Positions 33,560 to 43,642 are shown, counted from the stretch's first letter. The stretch: DNA of 64,000 nucleotides from Bacteroidales bacterium (GCA_028687995.1 JAQTZA010000002.1:248001-312000); one strand, 5' to 3'. Numbers and translations are program-made. Notes: a model not told the origin generated them from the sequence alone.

Positions 33560-35272
33560 ATGAAAAGAAATCGTTTTTTTCTTGCAGCTATATTTATTGC
33601 TATTTTTCATTGTGTTTATTCTCAGTCGAAAAAAAGCCAGTATCAAATTTCAAGTTTTCCTGGTTTTAATGCCTCATTTTCTTCTAATAAACCCCTTGGC
33701 CCAGATTGGATTCATGCAGCTGCTTTCTACGAAATCTATCCACAATCTTTTAAAGATACGAACGGTGATGGAATTGGCGATTTGAAGGGCATCATTTCGA
33801 AATTGGATTATGTAAAAAGTTTGGGAGTAGATGCCATTTGGTTGAATCCTTTCTATGTTTCACCATTTAGAGATGCTGGATATGATGTATCTGACTACTA
33901 TCATGTCGACAAACGATATGGCTCAGACCAAGATGCCAAGGATTTGTTTCGTATTGCCAAAGAAAAGGGACTTCGCGTGATTATAGATTTTGTGCCTGGT
34001 CATACCTCTATTGATCATCCTTGGTTTAAAGCATCTTGTAGCACAACACCAAATAAATATAGTAATTGGTATATTTGGACAAACGGCACATGGTTTAACG
34101 ACGATTATAAGTTTAAAGAAAATTTTATTCAGGGGTATTGTGAGCGAGATGGAAACTTTATGACCAATTTCTTTTGGCATCAGCCAGCTCTTAATTACGG
34201 TTTTGGAAATCCAGATCCCAATCAGCCGTGGCAATTGGCTGTAAATCATCCGGATGTGATGGCATTACGGACAGAGATGAAAAATATAATGCGTCACTGG
34301 TTGAATATGGGCTGTTCTGGTTTTCGGGTTGATATGGCAGGCTCGCTCGTGAAGAATGACCCCAATGGCAATATCAAATACTTTTGGCAAGATGTCCGAC
34401 AGATGATTGACTCAGAGTATCCTGATGCTTTCCTAATTTCAGAATGGAGTTTGCCAACAGCGGCAGTAAAGGCCGGGTTTCATGCGGATTTCATGCATTG
34501 GTTTGAAGGTTATCCTGATTTGTTTTCGCTACCGAATAGCTTCTTTAGGTCGAAGGGAGAAGGTAATATCTGTAATTTCTTATACAATTACATGAAGCAG
34601 TATGAAGAAACTAAGAATAACGGGTATATTTCATTACCAGTGGGCAATCATGATGTTATGAGAGTTTGTAATTTATCTAGAGATCAACGTGATCTCGAGA
34701 TTATTCAGGTTTTTGCATTTACAATGCCTAATATTCCATTTATCTATTATGGCGATGAAATAGGAATGAGTCAATTGGATATTAAAACAGGAAAAGAGGG
34801 TGCTTACGGCACTAGAGCAGGAGCTCGAACACCAATGCAATGGGATGGTGGTTTAAATCATGGTTTTTCTGAAGCAAATTCATCGCAACTCTATTTGCCA
34901 ATGGACACGATTTCCTCTGCACCATCCGTATCTAAAGAACAAACAAACCCAAAATCACTCCTAACATTTGTACGCAAATTGGTTCAAATTCATAAAACCG
35001 AATCGGCTCTCTCTAATTATGCCGCATTCATTCCAGTTTACGCAGTAGAGAATCGGTATCCTTTTGTTTTCCTAAGAATTCAAGGAGATTCGAAGATATT
35101 GGTTGTTCTTAATCCATCGAATCAGTTTACCGAAGCAACTATAAACGGTACTATATCAGGCAAAAGGAGACTTTTATTGGGAACAATGCCTAAATGGACG
35201 ATCCATAATGATCAAACGACATTGATTGTTGAACCCAAATCGTTTGCAATCGTAAAAATCAGAAGCAATTAG
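33560..35272 (+). CDS. Secreted GH13 alpha-glucosidase-like enzyme
   Basis: A 570-residue protein with a signal peptide (1-22) and the complete GH13 (beta/alpha)8 barrel. Conserved regions: I DFVPGHTS (143-150), II GFRVDMAG with nucleophile D258, III ISEWS with acid/base E295, IV VGNHD with H364/D365. IYPQSFKDTNGDGIGDLKGI near the start and the ARTPMQWDGGLNHGFS stretch are typical of oligo-1,6-glucosidases and alpha-glucosidases rather than endo-amylases. It should release glucose from alpha-linked oligosaccharides in the periplasm or at the surface. The SusC/SusD pair follows at 35619, with its own promoter. Confidence 0.9.
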   Translation: MKRNRFFLAAIFIAIFHCVYSQSKKSQYQISSFPGFNASFSSNKPLGPDWIHAAAFYEIYPQSFKDTNGDGIGDLKGIISKLDYVKSLGVDAIWLNPFYVSPFRDAGYDVSDYYHVDKRYGSDQDAKDLFRIAKEKGLRVIIDFVPGHTSIDHPWFKASCSTTPNKYSNWYIWTNGTWFNDDYKFKENFIQGYCERDGNFMTNFFWHQPALNYGFGNPDPNQPWQLAVNHPDVMALRTEMKNIMRHWLNMGCSGFRVDMAGSLVKNDPNGNIKYFWQDVRQMIDSEYPDAFLISEWSLPTAAVKAGFHADFMHWFEGYPDLFSLPNSFFRSKGEGNICNFLYNYMKQYEETKNNGYISLPVGNHDVMRVCNLSRDQRDLEIIQVFAFTMPNIPFIYYGDEIGMSQLDIKTGKEGAYGTRAGARTPMQWDGGLNHGFSEANSSQLYLPMDTISSAPSVSKEQTNPKSLLTFVRKLVQIHKTESALSNYAAFIPVYAVENRYPFVFLRIQGDSKILVVLNPSNQFTEATINGTISGKRRLLLGTMPKWTIHNDQTTLIVEPKSFAIVKIRSN

Positions 35273-35384
35273 TTCTCCTTTTTTCTGAATGATGAATAAC
35301 TATCACTTGTTCGAAAATATCTAATTAAATTTTATACGTTAAAGAATTGTAATTTACTTCAAATTTTAGTGGTTTTATAAAATG

Positions 35385-35409
35385 CTAAATCGTTTAAGTG
35401 TTATATTTG
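35385..35409 (+). promoter_or_regulatory. Second LacI-type operator/promoter, before susC 2
   Basis: -7 TATATTTG (35402-35409) is perfect; the -33 is weak. CTAAATCGTTTAAG (35385-35398) ends 3 nt before the -7, the same offset as in the promoter at 31635-31666, and read on the other strand it matches that operator at 12 of 14 positions. The leader to the susC start is about 200 nt and contains no gene. Confidence 0.7.
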
Positions 35410-35618
35410 CGCTGGATTTTTAAGTTTTATCAGTTTCTATCCCTAAGCCATGAATATTGAGTACAGCAAATGTAACTCGTCATAAAATAGAACATCATTT
35501 TAAATTAAACCATAAGGCGTTTCCAACACGTATTAAAAGAAAGACACTAAATATCTGATTTCTTACGACTGTAAAAGGATTATAAACTTCTATATTTTAT
35601 CAAAATCTATCAAAAAAT

Positions 35619-38600
35619 ATGAAAACCTATTTTCATTATTTGACAAAGCTTGTCTTGTTAAGCTTATGTCTCTTCTTTTCAATCAATTTATCTGCCAAGA
35701 AAATAACAGGCCTCGTCACAGATGGCGATTTTAAGGAACCCGTTATTGGAGCTAATATCTTGATAAAAGGTAAAACGCTGGGAACTGTTACTGATATTAA
35801 TGGTAACTATGTACTTGAAGTCTCTCCAAATGATGTTCTTGTTTTTTCTTACATCGGATTGGAAAACAAAGAAATAAAAGTAGGTGAATCGAATGTGTTA
35901 AATGTTGTGCTTACATCGCATTCGGAGCTATTAAAAGAGGTAGTTGCCATTGGCTATGGTGTAGTAAAGAAAGGTGATTTAACTGGCTCTGTAGCTGTTG
36001 TCTCATCTAAAGATTTGACTAAAAACCCATCAACTAGTGCAGCTCAGGCACTTCAAGGAAAAGCCCCCGGAGTATTGGTTACGCAAAGCGGAAAACCAGG
36101 AGGAGGAGCTTCAATAAGAGTTCGAGGCGTGGGTTCTATCAATAAAAGTTCCGATCCGATTTTTATACTTGATGGCGTGCAGGTGACGGAAATAAATGGA
36201 ATTCAACCTCAAGATATCGAGAATTTTCAGGTTTTGAAGGATGCATCTGCCACTGCTATTTATGGAGCGAATGGTGCAAACGGTGTGATAATTGTGAATA
36301 CCAAACGTGGTAAATCAGGCAAACCAGTTGTCAATTTGAATACTTTTTACGGAATCACATTGGCTCCAAAACATTACGATGTAATGGATGCATCTCAGTA
36401 TTCGAATTTTCTAGCATCTACGAGATATAAAGCAAATGGATTAGGCAAGACTTATTTAAATCAAAATAATGTAGCTGTTGCTAATCCTGCGTATGCATTA
36501 AGTCCAGAATTTCGACAAAAATATTATGGAGAAGGTTGGGAAAAGGGTACCGATTGGCAAAATCTTGTATTTAAAACAGGATTTAGTCAAAACTACAATT
36601 TATCAATTTCGGGTGGTGGCGAAAGCAGTAATTTTAGTACAGCTTTAAACTATTCAAAGGAAGATGGAAATGTGATAAAAAGCAATGCCGAAATGTTGAA
36701 TCTTCGTGCAAATTCGGATTTCAAATTGAGTAAATATGTAAAAATTGGAGAGAATCTGAACGTTAGTTATACCTCCATCGAAGAACCCCAATCTAACCAG
36801 ACCAACGTATGGGATTTGGTCGTTTCTCCTTTGATGAAAGTGAATAATAGCAATTATAAACATCAAGGAGATCAGAGTCTAACAGGTTTTGAGTCGTACC
36901 AAACCTCCTATTGGGAAGCGGCTGATGGAAGCCTTCATCAAGTTGGGTACGATGGTTACACCAATCAGGATAGCTATTCAAATACATTGGGTAATGACAA
37001 ACCGAACATTCTCACGGCACCAACATTGTGGTCGGGTAAAAATGAAACTTTTGGGACAAATGCCAGCGTTTATCTTCAAATTGATTTCACAGATTGGTTG
37101 ATGCTGAAAGTTACGCCATCGGCTATTGTCAAAAACTACAGATCTAATATCTGGCATCCAGCCTATGATGGAAATCGTGGATATAGCACCTCTTCATTGA
37201 CTGAGAGCTATTATAATGATGTGACCTTAAATCTAGAGAATCAACTACTTTTCAAGAAGAAATTTAACAATTTACACAACGTACAGGCTACTGTGGTTTA
37301 TCAAAGACTGTGGGGGCAAAAGAATCTAATAGCTGGAACTGGAAATGGATTTGATTATCCTCAACTGAATACATTGACAAATGCTACTGGTTCAAAAGTG
37401 CCATCAGGCACAATTGACGATAGAAGAATGTTGACCTATTTAGGTCGGGTAATGTACGACTTTAAAGGAAAATACTTCGCTACGGCTTCCCTTCGGTCGG
37501 ATGGAATCCAGGTTTTTGCACCACAATATAAGCGCGGTAATTTTGCGTCGGCATCCTTAGCGTGGAAAGTTACTGAAGATTTTTTCAAAGACATAAAGAA
37601 TTTAGATGCTTTAAAGCTCAGAATAGGGTGGGGTCAAACGGGTAACTCATCTATTGGTTCTAACTTCCAATACTACGATCAAATCTACAATGCCAATTCA
37701 TTTTCTCCTGTTTTTGGTGATAATCAAGAGGTTGCAAATGCTCGCTATATTTTTGCCGGTTTCGGTTCGAAAGAAATTCATTGGGAATCGTCCGAAATGA
37801 CAAACATTGGGATCGATGCCAATATGTTTAATACCAAACTACAGGTTACTGCGGAGTATTATGTCAAAAATAATAATGATTTGTTGATTCAGTTACCCAC
37901 GTCATCTGCTTTTGGTCGAGTAGACGGTTATCCATGGTACAATACGGGGAAAATTCGTAATCAAGGTGTAGAGTTGTCATTGCAGTGGAGAGATAAGGTT
38001 GGCGAGGTGAATTACGGTATTTCATCGAACTTGACAACGATCAAAAATGAAGTTCTTTATATGCCTGTACCTGATATCACTTCAGGAAATAATCGCACCT
38101 TGGTTGGTCACTCAATCGGTGCATTGTATGGTTATGTTTCACAAGGAATCATTCAACCAACTGATTTTGCTGGAAAAGATCCAGTTACCAATCTATATAC
38201 CGGCTATAAATATGCAACGCAGTTTACGCAAGTTCCTCAACCGGGTGATATCAAATATAAAGATATGAATGGCGATGGAAATGTGAATGCTTTAGATAGA
38301 ACCATCATTGGTAAGACTATTCCAAGCATGACCTATACTATTGGATTTGATTGTGCGTACAAAAATTTCGACTTTAATCTTTTCCTTTTTGGCGTTGGAG
38401 GGTTTGATATTTTCAACAGTCAACGAGCCAGTCTGTCGAGTATGAATAGTCAAGATAATGACCACAATAAGCTGGCAGATTGGGCTGCCAACTACTGGAC
38501 AGAGACCAATCAATCAACAAAATATGTACGATACGATGCGGCGAATACCAATATGAATGATCAGATTTCATCATTCTGGGTTGAAAGTGGATCTTTTTTG

Positions 38601-38831
38601 CGAATCAAAGATGTTCAGATTGGTTATAACGTGCCCAAGAGCATTTATCCAAAATTAGGTGTGTCATCGTTGCGTTTGTATGCTAATGCTTCAAATCTAT
38701 ACTGTTTCACTTCTTACAAAGGGCGTGATCCTGAAGGATTGATGTCTATCGATCCATTAAATTCGGGTACAGATAGTGGTACATACTCTATTCCTCAGAG
38801 TTTTATGTTTGGATTACAGATTGGTTTTTGA
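35619..38831 (+). CDS. SusC/RagA-family TonB-dependent transporter 2
   Basis: A 1070-residue outer-membrane transporter. It has a signal peptide ending INLSAK, a carboxypeptidase-like domain (ITGLVTDGDFKEPVIGANILIKGKTLGTVTDINGN), and a plug with VVAIGYGVVKKGDLTGSVAVVSSKDL, IRVRGVGSI and VLKDASATAIYGANGANGVIIVNTKRG. The long barrel ends SFMFGLQIGF. It forms the outer-membrane pore for the oligosaccharides collected by SusD (27 bp downstream) and the SGBP. Its promoter lies about 200 nt upstream, behind a candidate LacI operator. Confidence 0.96.
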   Translation: MKTYFHYLTKLVLLSLCLFFSINLSAKKITGLVTDGDFKEPVIGANILIKGKTLGTVTDINGNYVLEVSPNDVLVFSYIGLENKEIKVGESNVLNVVLTSHSELLKEVVAIGYGVVKKGDLTGSVAVVSSKDLTKNPSTSAAQALQGKAPGVLVTQSGKPGGGASIRVRGVGSINKSSDPIFILDGVQVTEINGIQPQDIENFQVLKDASATAIYGANGANGVIIVNTKRGKSGKPVVNLNTFYGITLAPKHYDVMDASQYSNFLASTRYKANGLGKTYLNQNNVAVANPAYALSPEFRQKYYGEGWEKGTDWQNLVFKTGFSQNYNLSISGGGESSNFSTALNYSKEDGNVIKSNAEMLNLRANSDFKLSKYVKIGENLNVSYTSIEEPQSNQTNVWDLVVSPLMKVNNSNYKHQGDQSLTGFESYQTSYWEAADGSLHQVGYDGYTNQDSYSNTLGNDKPNILTAPTLWSGKNETFGTNASVYLQIDFTDWLMLKVTPSAIVKNYRSNIWHPAYDGNRGYSTSSLTESYYNDVTLNLENQLLFKKKFNNLHNVQATVVYQRLWGQKNLIAGTGNGFDYPQLNTLTNATGSKVPSGTIDDRRMLTYLGRVMYDFKGKYFATASLRSDGIQVFAPQYKRGNFASASLAWKVTEDFFKDIKNLDALKLRIGWGQTGNSSIGSNFQYYDQIYNANSFSPVFGDNQEVANARYIFAGFGSKEIHWESSEMTNIGIDANMFNTKLQVTAEYYVKNNNDLLIQLPTSSAFGRVDGYPWYNTGKIRNQGVELSLQWRDKVGEVNYGISSNLTTIKNEVLYMPVPDITSGNNRTLVGHSIGALYGYVSQGIIQPTDFAGKDPVTNLYTGYKYATQFTQVPQPGDIKYKDMNGDGNVNALDRTIIGKTIPSMTYTIGFDCAYKNFDFNLFLFGVGGFDIFNSQRASLSSMNSQDNDHNKLADWAANYWTETNQSTKYVRYDAANTNMNDQISSFWVESGSFLRIKDVQIGYNVPKSIYPKLGVSSLRLYANASNLYCFTSYKGRDPEGLMSIDPLNSGTDSGTYSIPQSFMFGLQIGF

Positions 38832-38858
38832 TACACTAAATGAATAGAAATAGATACA

Positions 38859-40517
38859 ATGAGAAAAATTATTTTAATACTCGCCTCTGTTTTATGGCTT
38901 TCTGCCTGTTCAGATAAGTTTCTGGATATTGAGAATAAGAATAACCTGGATGCAGGATTGTTTTTCACAAGCGAAAATGATTTATTGCTTGCCGTAAATG
39001 CAGCTTATACACCATTAGCTCAATGGGGACTTTATGGTCAGACCATTATGCTGAGAGTAAATACACTCGATCCATACATCTGGTTTGAAAATCCGAACGG
39101 AGGGCTAGATAAGATGCTCATCACAACTGAACTCAACACGACTTGGGATGATTTGTACCGTGGGCTTTTCAGAACTTCGGATATTTTGGCTAACATGGAT
39201 AAAGTTAAATCTATGATGACGGCTGAAAAATATGCACAATACGAAGCCCAATTGAAGGCTTTGCGCGGAATGTATTATTTCTATTTGGTAACATGGTATA
39301 ATGCACCCATTTATTACGACGAAACAAATGAGCCATCGAATCCACTTGTGCAACTTTCAAATGGAACGCCCGAGCAATTTTGGAGTGCTATAGAAGCGGA
39401 TCTTACCTATGCGGCCAATAATCTGCCGAATGCGTGGCCTTCTACCGAGACAGGTCGAATCACAAAAGGTGGAGCAAATGCATTATTGGGTAAAGCGTTG
39501 TTGTACAAACATTATCATTATTACCTCCGATTCAATAAATCACAAAGTGAAGCCGCTGCAAACCTAACGAAAGCAAAGGCCGCATTGAAACGAGTGATGG
39601 ATAGCGGAGATTATAACTTGATTCAACCGCTTGATAAGAATAGTAAGAAGCATATCAATGCGGCTTTGATGTCGAACTCATCGTATTTAGATATTCCTGT
39701 TGGCACCTATTCATACAAAGCCGAAAATAATAAAGAATCGGTATGGGAGGTTCAATTCAACGACGACGACAGAGCGAGCAATCCTTATTTGCCAGGTTGG
39801 GCATCTGGTGGTAGTATGAACTATCAATATACTTCGCCCAGAGGTTATCAGAATTTGGAATTTGATCTCACTTTTTGGGATGAATGTAAAAAGGGTGAAT
39901 CATCATTTCCCGCAGGTTATGCGAATGATCCTCGACTGTATGCTGCCTGTTTTCTCGATGGAGATACACTCGATTGGAGACCTGAATCAGGATATAATAT
40001 CCCATTCAAGTCAGGTGTTCACTCCAAAAATATTGTATTGAAAAATAGTTTGTATAAAGGTAATCCAGCATTAATTCCGAGTGTCTCTTTGGGTGTGAAG
40101 AAGTATAATTATCCTCAGTTCGTGGGTAAATCATCACCTGCTGCCGCACCATATAATATCCGTGTAATTCGGTACGCCGATGTGCTACTGATGTATGCAG
40201 AGGCATGTTATCAAATTGATAATGATGCCGATGGAAATGGATTGGTAGCCTTAAATCAGGTGCGCGATCGGGTGGCGATGCCTTTGTTGACAGAACTTAC
40301 ACCCGAAGTACTGAAGCATGAGAGAACAGTAGAATTCGCTGGCGAAGGTCTTGAGTTCAATGATCTGGTTCGCTGGAGTTTTGATCCGAAATTTGGTATT
40401 GATTTAGCAAAAAGTTTCAATGGCAGCTTTGTAAAAGGTAAAAACGAATACTTCCCTATTCCTCAAGCTGAAATAGATGTGAATAGAGGTTCTCTTAAAC
40501 AAAATGCAGGTTGGTAA
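38859..40517 (+). CDS. SusD/RagB-family glycan-binding lipoprotein 2
   Basis: A 552-residue lipoprotein (Cys17 in LSACSDKFLD) with standard SusD features: FLDIENKNNLDAGLFFTSENDLLLAVNAAYTPLAQ, LKALRGMYYFYLVTWYNAPIYYDE, RYADVLLMYAEACYQ and the ending KNEYFPIPQAEIDVNRGSLKQNAGW. It lies 27 bp after its SusC partner and 33 bp before the surface lipoprotein gene. It binds glycan at the surface; alpha-glucan is the best guess from the GH13 neighbour. Confidence 0.95.
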   Translation: MRKIILILASVLWLSACSDKFLDIENKNNLDAGLFFTSENDLLLAVNAAYTPLAQWGLYGQTIMLRVNTLDPYIWFENPNGGLDKMLITTELNTTWDDLYRGLFRTSDILANMDKVKSMMTAEKYAQYEAQLKALRGMYYFYLVTWYNAPIYYDETNEPSNPLVQLSNGTPEQFWSAIEADLTYAANNLPNAWPSTETGRITKGGANALLGKALLYKHYHYYLRFNKSQSEAAANLTKAKAALKRVMDSGDYNLIQPLDKNSKKHINAALMSNSSYLDIPVGTYSYKAENNKESVWEVQFNDDDRASNPYLPGWASGGSMNYQYTSPRGYQNLEFDLTFWDECKKGESSFPAGYANDPRLYAACFLDGDTLDWRPESGYNIPFKSGVHSKNIVLKNSLYKGNPALIPSVSLGVKKYNYPQFVGKSSPAAAPYNIRVIRYADVLLMYAEACYQIDNDADGNGLVALNQVRDRVAMPLLTELTPEVLKHERTVEFAGEGLEFNDLVRWSFDPKFGIDLAKSFNGSFVKGKNEYFPIPQAEIDVNRGSLKQNAGW

Positions 40518-40550
40518 GCTTATTTATTCTCAGATAAATCTAAAAACATT

Positions 40551-41789
40551 ATGAAAATTAGTTTTTATTCAATCATATTATTCTTCGCAGTAGTCTTTCT
40601 AAACTCCTGCGTGACTGAGGAATCTATTAAAGTAGATCCATCATTTGAATTATCTTTTCAACGAAGTGGAAGTGCAAATGCATTAGCCGGAAGTCAGTTT
40701 TATGTAGTGGTAAAAGGTTCGGGAGAATACATAACCTTGTATGATGGCACAGCAGGTCATGTATATGGAGAAGCTGGAGCAACCGGATTGGATTTTAATA
40801 AAGCAGACTCGCTGCCTGTGTTGTATAAAAAAGCAGGAAAATACAAACTCTCGGTATTGGCAACCAGCTCAAGCGATTTTGGTCACAAGGACGAGCGTCA
40901 GGTGAAGACAGTGGAGATTACTGTGCTTGATAAGAGAAACTCATTTGATGAGTTTTATTTGATAATCGACGGACAACCGGTTATTGGCTCTATGAATGAT
41001 GCGAATGAAATTCTTTTTGATTTACCCGATTCAAGAACAGATTTCCATTTTAAGGCAGCCTATGTGTTAGCTTCAGACTCTTCTCTGGTATCGGTGAATG
41101 GTGTTCATCAAGTATCGGGAACTACTGAAAACGATTTCGCCAACCCTGTCGTCTACATCGTAAAATCGGTGGAAGGAACCGAGAAAAGTTACACGGTCAA
41201 GATTAACCGATATGCAGCCTCAAACGAAAAGAAATTAACCAGTTTTCAGTTGGGCGTTGGCGCATTTGGAGAGACGGGCGTGATAGACGAATTGAATAAA
41301 ACCGTAACGTTAATCAAAAACTACAGCACGGCGACTTCTTATCTGAGCTTGGAATCTTCTTTTAATAGCAAACTATTTGTGCAGAGTAAATTAGCAATAG
41401 ATAATGGCCCACTATACTCTGACTTTAGATACACCCCCGATAGTCTGACAGCTATAAAAGTGGTGGCTGAGAATAATTCAGAGGAGATTTATTCTGTCCA
41501 CACTATTGCACAAGATCCTATTACACAGTTCGAGTTTTCGAATCTGATTCCATCTCCCAAAGGAGTGATAAATACGGTGGATAAAACGGTGACAGTCACA
41601 GTGCTTCAAGGTACTGATGTCACTACACTTGTGCCAAAATGGAGTGGAGCGATGGGTAAAGTATTGGTGGGTACGGCTCTTGCTCAGAATGGAGTTACGG
41701 TGACCAATTTTACCAATCCGGTGAAATATACTTTTTACAAAGGAACCAAAAAAGGTGATATTTATACCGTTACTGTGGTGGTGAAGTAA
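40551..41789 (+). CDS. Surface glycan-binding lipoprotein (SGBP-like, DUF5018-type repeats)
   Basis: A 412-residue lipoprotein (Cys20 in FLNSCVTEE). The sequence contains successive beta-sandwich segments, including an Ig/PKD-like first domain and two DUF5018-like domains (KKLTSFQLGVGAFGETG...; ITQFEFSNLIPSPKGVINTVDKTVTVTVLQGTDVTTL). It occupies the position directly after SusCD where SGBPs (SusE/SusF equivalents) are found, and such proteins are usually not conserved in sequence. It probably holds polysaccharide at the cell surface; it has no catalytic motif. Confidence 0.75.
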   Translation: MKISFYSIILFFAVVFLNSCVTEESIKVDPSFELSFQRSGSANALAGSQFYVVVKGSGEYITLYDGTAGHVYGEAGATGLDFNKADSLPVLYKKAGKYKLSVLATSSSDFGHKDERQVKTVEITVLDKRNSFDEFYLIIDGQPVIGSMNDANEILFDLPDSRTDFHFKAAYVLASDSSLVSVNGVHQVSGTTENDFANPVVYIVKSVEGTEKSYTVKINRYAASNEKKLTSFQLGVGAFGETGVIDELNKTVTLIKNYSTATSYLSLESSFNSKLFVQSKLAIDNGPLYSDFRYTPDSLTAIKVVAENNSEEIYSVHTIAQDPITQFEFSNLIPSPKGVINTVDKTVTVTVLQGTDVTTLVPKWSGAMGKVLVGTALAQNGVTVTNFTNPVKYTFYKGTKKGDIYTVTVVVK

Positions 41790-41885
41790 AGTTCTGCACT
41801 TACCCTTCGCCGATAGAATTTTGAGATTTTGAAATACTTAATTCAGTTTCAATTTTTTTATATTAACAATCTAAATTTTTTAACA

Positions 41886-42989
41886 ATGAAAAAGACGCTT
41901 ACTTTTTTAGCCGTTGCACTAGCGTGTGCAACATCTATGTTTGCACAAACAGATGCCGATTATGTGGCTAACTGGCAAATGCCAATCTATCCATGGTTTG
42001 TCCAAACGTCTCCTTCGGTTGGCATAGATGCGTATCCACGTAAACAAGCCGAAGCAACTGTTATTTCTAATTTTAGTCCAAAAGCAGCAGATTTTGATGC
42101 AGTGTGGGCAAGTATTCCTGGTAGCGGTTACGCTATTGAAAGTCAATTGGGATATACTCCTTCTCACAAAGGAGCAGACGACTTTAAAGATGCGGCTTTT
42201 AAAGTGTTGTATGACGATTACAGTATGTATATTCTGTTACAATACACTGATGATGATGTCACCGGAAACGAGACAGCTGAAGTGATGTGGGCACCTTACT
42301 TAAAACTTGATGGTTCTAAAAATCCAAATCCTGAAACCAATGCGTGGTATCAAAGATTTGCGGCTTTTGGAGCTTATAAAGCTACGTTTAAGAAAGTGGG
42401 ATTCGATGCCGCAATGATGTTGACCTTTGATAATATTGGTGCAGGTACAATCAATTGGGGTGGAACCAATGCGATGCTCAACAGCAGCCTTGGCATTACA
42501 TCTAAAACTGCCATCGGATCAAACACAGTGAAACAAATTATCACCATTGGATATGAGGCATTGACAGGCGAAGCCCGTCCGGTATTCGATATCGATACAT
42601 GGAAAGGATTGAATGATGGCAAAGGGATCTCATTTGATATTAAAGTGAATGATTTTGATACGAACGATGAGATGAATGGTACATTAAAAGATCCTGCAGC
42701 TTATTGGTGGAATGCTACAAACAATGATGGGTACGCTGCCACATTCTATTCAGGATTTCTGCTTCCAAATTTAGGATTAGGGATTGGCAAGAATGTTTAC
42801 AATAAATCGATCTTTGGTAAAATAGGAGCCAATATGATTGAGCTGACTGAAGTTGCAGATGTTAGAGTTTTTGATTCAGTTGGCAAACAGATTCTTAAAA
42901 TTAAGTCTGATAAGATTGATATGAGTACCCTAAAAAATGGGTCATATATTGTTCATGCAAATGGGCAAACAAAGAAGATTATTCGTTAA
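41886..42989 (+). CDS. T9SS-sorted protein with CBM9-like carbohydrate-binding domain
   Basis: From ATG 41886 (an in-frame ATG at 41829 precedes the signal peptide and is disfavoured) the protein has 367 residues: a signal peptide (KKTLTFLAVALACATSMFA) and an all-beta domain resembling CBM9/DOMON-like sugar-binding proteins (AAFKVLYDDYSMYILLQYTDDDVTGNETAEVMWAPYLKLDG, then WYQRFAAFGAY). The C-terminal type A T9SS sorting domain (VADVRVFDSVGKQILKIKSDKIDMSTLKNGSYIVHANGQTKKIIR) is the signal for export through the type IX system and attachment to the surface. It is likely a carbohydrate-binding partner of the SusCD2 system; a terminator follows at 43017. Confidence 0.75.
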   Translation: MKKTLTFLAVALACATSMFAQTDADYVANWQMPIYPWFVQTSPSVGIDAYPRKQAEATVISNFSPKAADFDAVWASIPGSGYAIESQLGYTPSHKGADDFKDAAFKVLYDDYSMYILLQYTDDDVTGNETAEVMWAPYLKLDGSKNPNPETNAWYQRFAAFGAYKATFKKVGFDAAMMLTFDNIGAGTINWGGTNAMLNSSLGITSKTAIGSNTVKQIITIGYEALTGEARPVFDIDTWKGLNDGKGISFDIKVNDFDTNDEMNGTLKDPAAYWWNATNNDGYAATFYSGFLLPNLGLGIGKNVYNKSIFGKIGANMIELTEVADVRVFDSVGKQILKIKSDKIDMSTLKNGSYIVHANGQTKKIIR

Positions 42990-43016
42990 GAGAATAATAG
43001 TGGTGTGTTTTTTAAG

Positions 43017-43050
43017 AAAAGGGGTGATGTGAATCACTCCTTTTTTATTT
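43017..43050 (+). terminator. Intrinsic terminator of the alpha-glucan locus
   Basis: A 12-bp stem with one G-U pair (43017-43028 with 43033-43044), a GTGA tetraloop and a TTTTTT tail follow the T9SS gene stop by 27 nt. Confidence 0.85.
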
Positions 43051-43599
43051 CTCAAAATTACATTTCCAAAGGAGCCTGTTGTGATTGCAACAGAATCCAG
43101 ATGCATCTTTAGCGAAATCTATAATTTTCAGTAGAGAAACTGGCTGTTTCTATTTATAATGTCATCAACCAAGTGATATCAGAGAATATTCACTTCCACG
43201 AATGATCATTCAAATAAATACCCATATCTCTTCTTCAATTCGTAAATAAGGAACAAAAACTGATTTTTTCTATTTTTCTTGCTTTTGCAAGATAAGTACT
43301 TGATTAAGATAGTGCTATGTATCTTTTATTTAACAATCACTTAATAGTTTATTAGAAAAAAATGAGAAAAAATGAGATTTTTATTAGATTGACTTCCAGA
43401 AAACCGTATTAATATTGCAGCACGAAAGAATTGAGTCTCTACTAATTATTAGTTAGAGAAAGCAAAAGGATGATAAGAGTTAAATTTGATGAGAGAGATT
43501 GCTTATAAATTCAATTTAAAGAAACAAAACAGACATTAATTAAAAAAGTATCAGTAACGTATGAATTCTGCTGCCATTGTCAACGACAACAGTTCGATT
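43051..43599. other. Intergenic region before the Rhs locus
   Basis: About 550 bp without a convincing gene. The AT-rich tract at 43330-43430 could hold a promoter for the Rhs locus, but no clear TTTG...TAnnTTTG pair was found. An open frame beginning at 43561 runs through the following hairpin and repeat in a Ser/Cys/Tyr-rich frame and is judged spurious. Confidence 0.5.
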
Positions 43600-43642
43600 A
43601 ACGCCTTTGAGAAGTTTAACTCTTCTTCTCGAAGGCGTTTTT
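43600..43642 (+). terminator. Terminator-like hairpin in the leader of the Rhs locus
   Basis: AACGCCTTTGAGAAG (43600-43614) pairs with CTTCTCGAAGGCGTT (43625-43639) through 15 positions with one G-U, 10-nt loop, followed by TTTTT (43638-43642). It stands between the presumed promoter region and array B, so it could end transcription or act as an attenuator; the first gene of the locus lies 400 bp further on. Confidence 0.6.

Noticed and set aside
42990-43600. Small RNA or riboswitch in the gap before the Rhs locus
   Set aside because: Apart from the two hairpins listed, no conserved RNA structure was recognised by eye; a covariance-model search would be needed.
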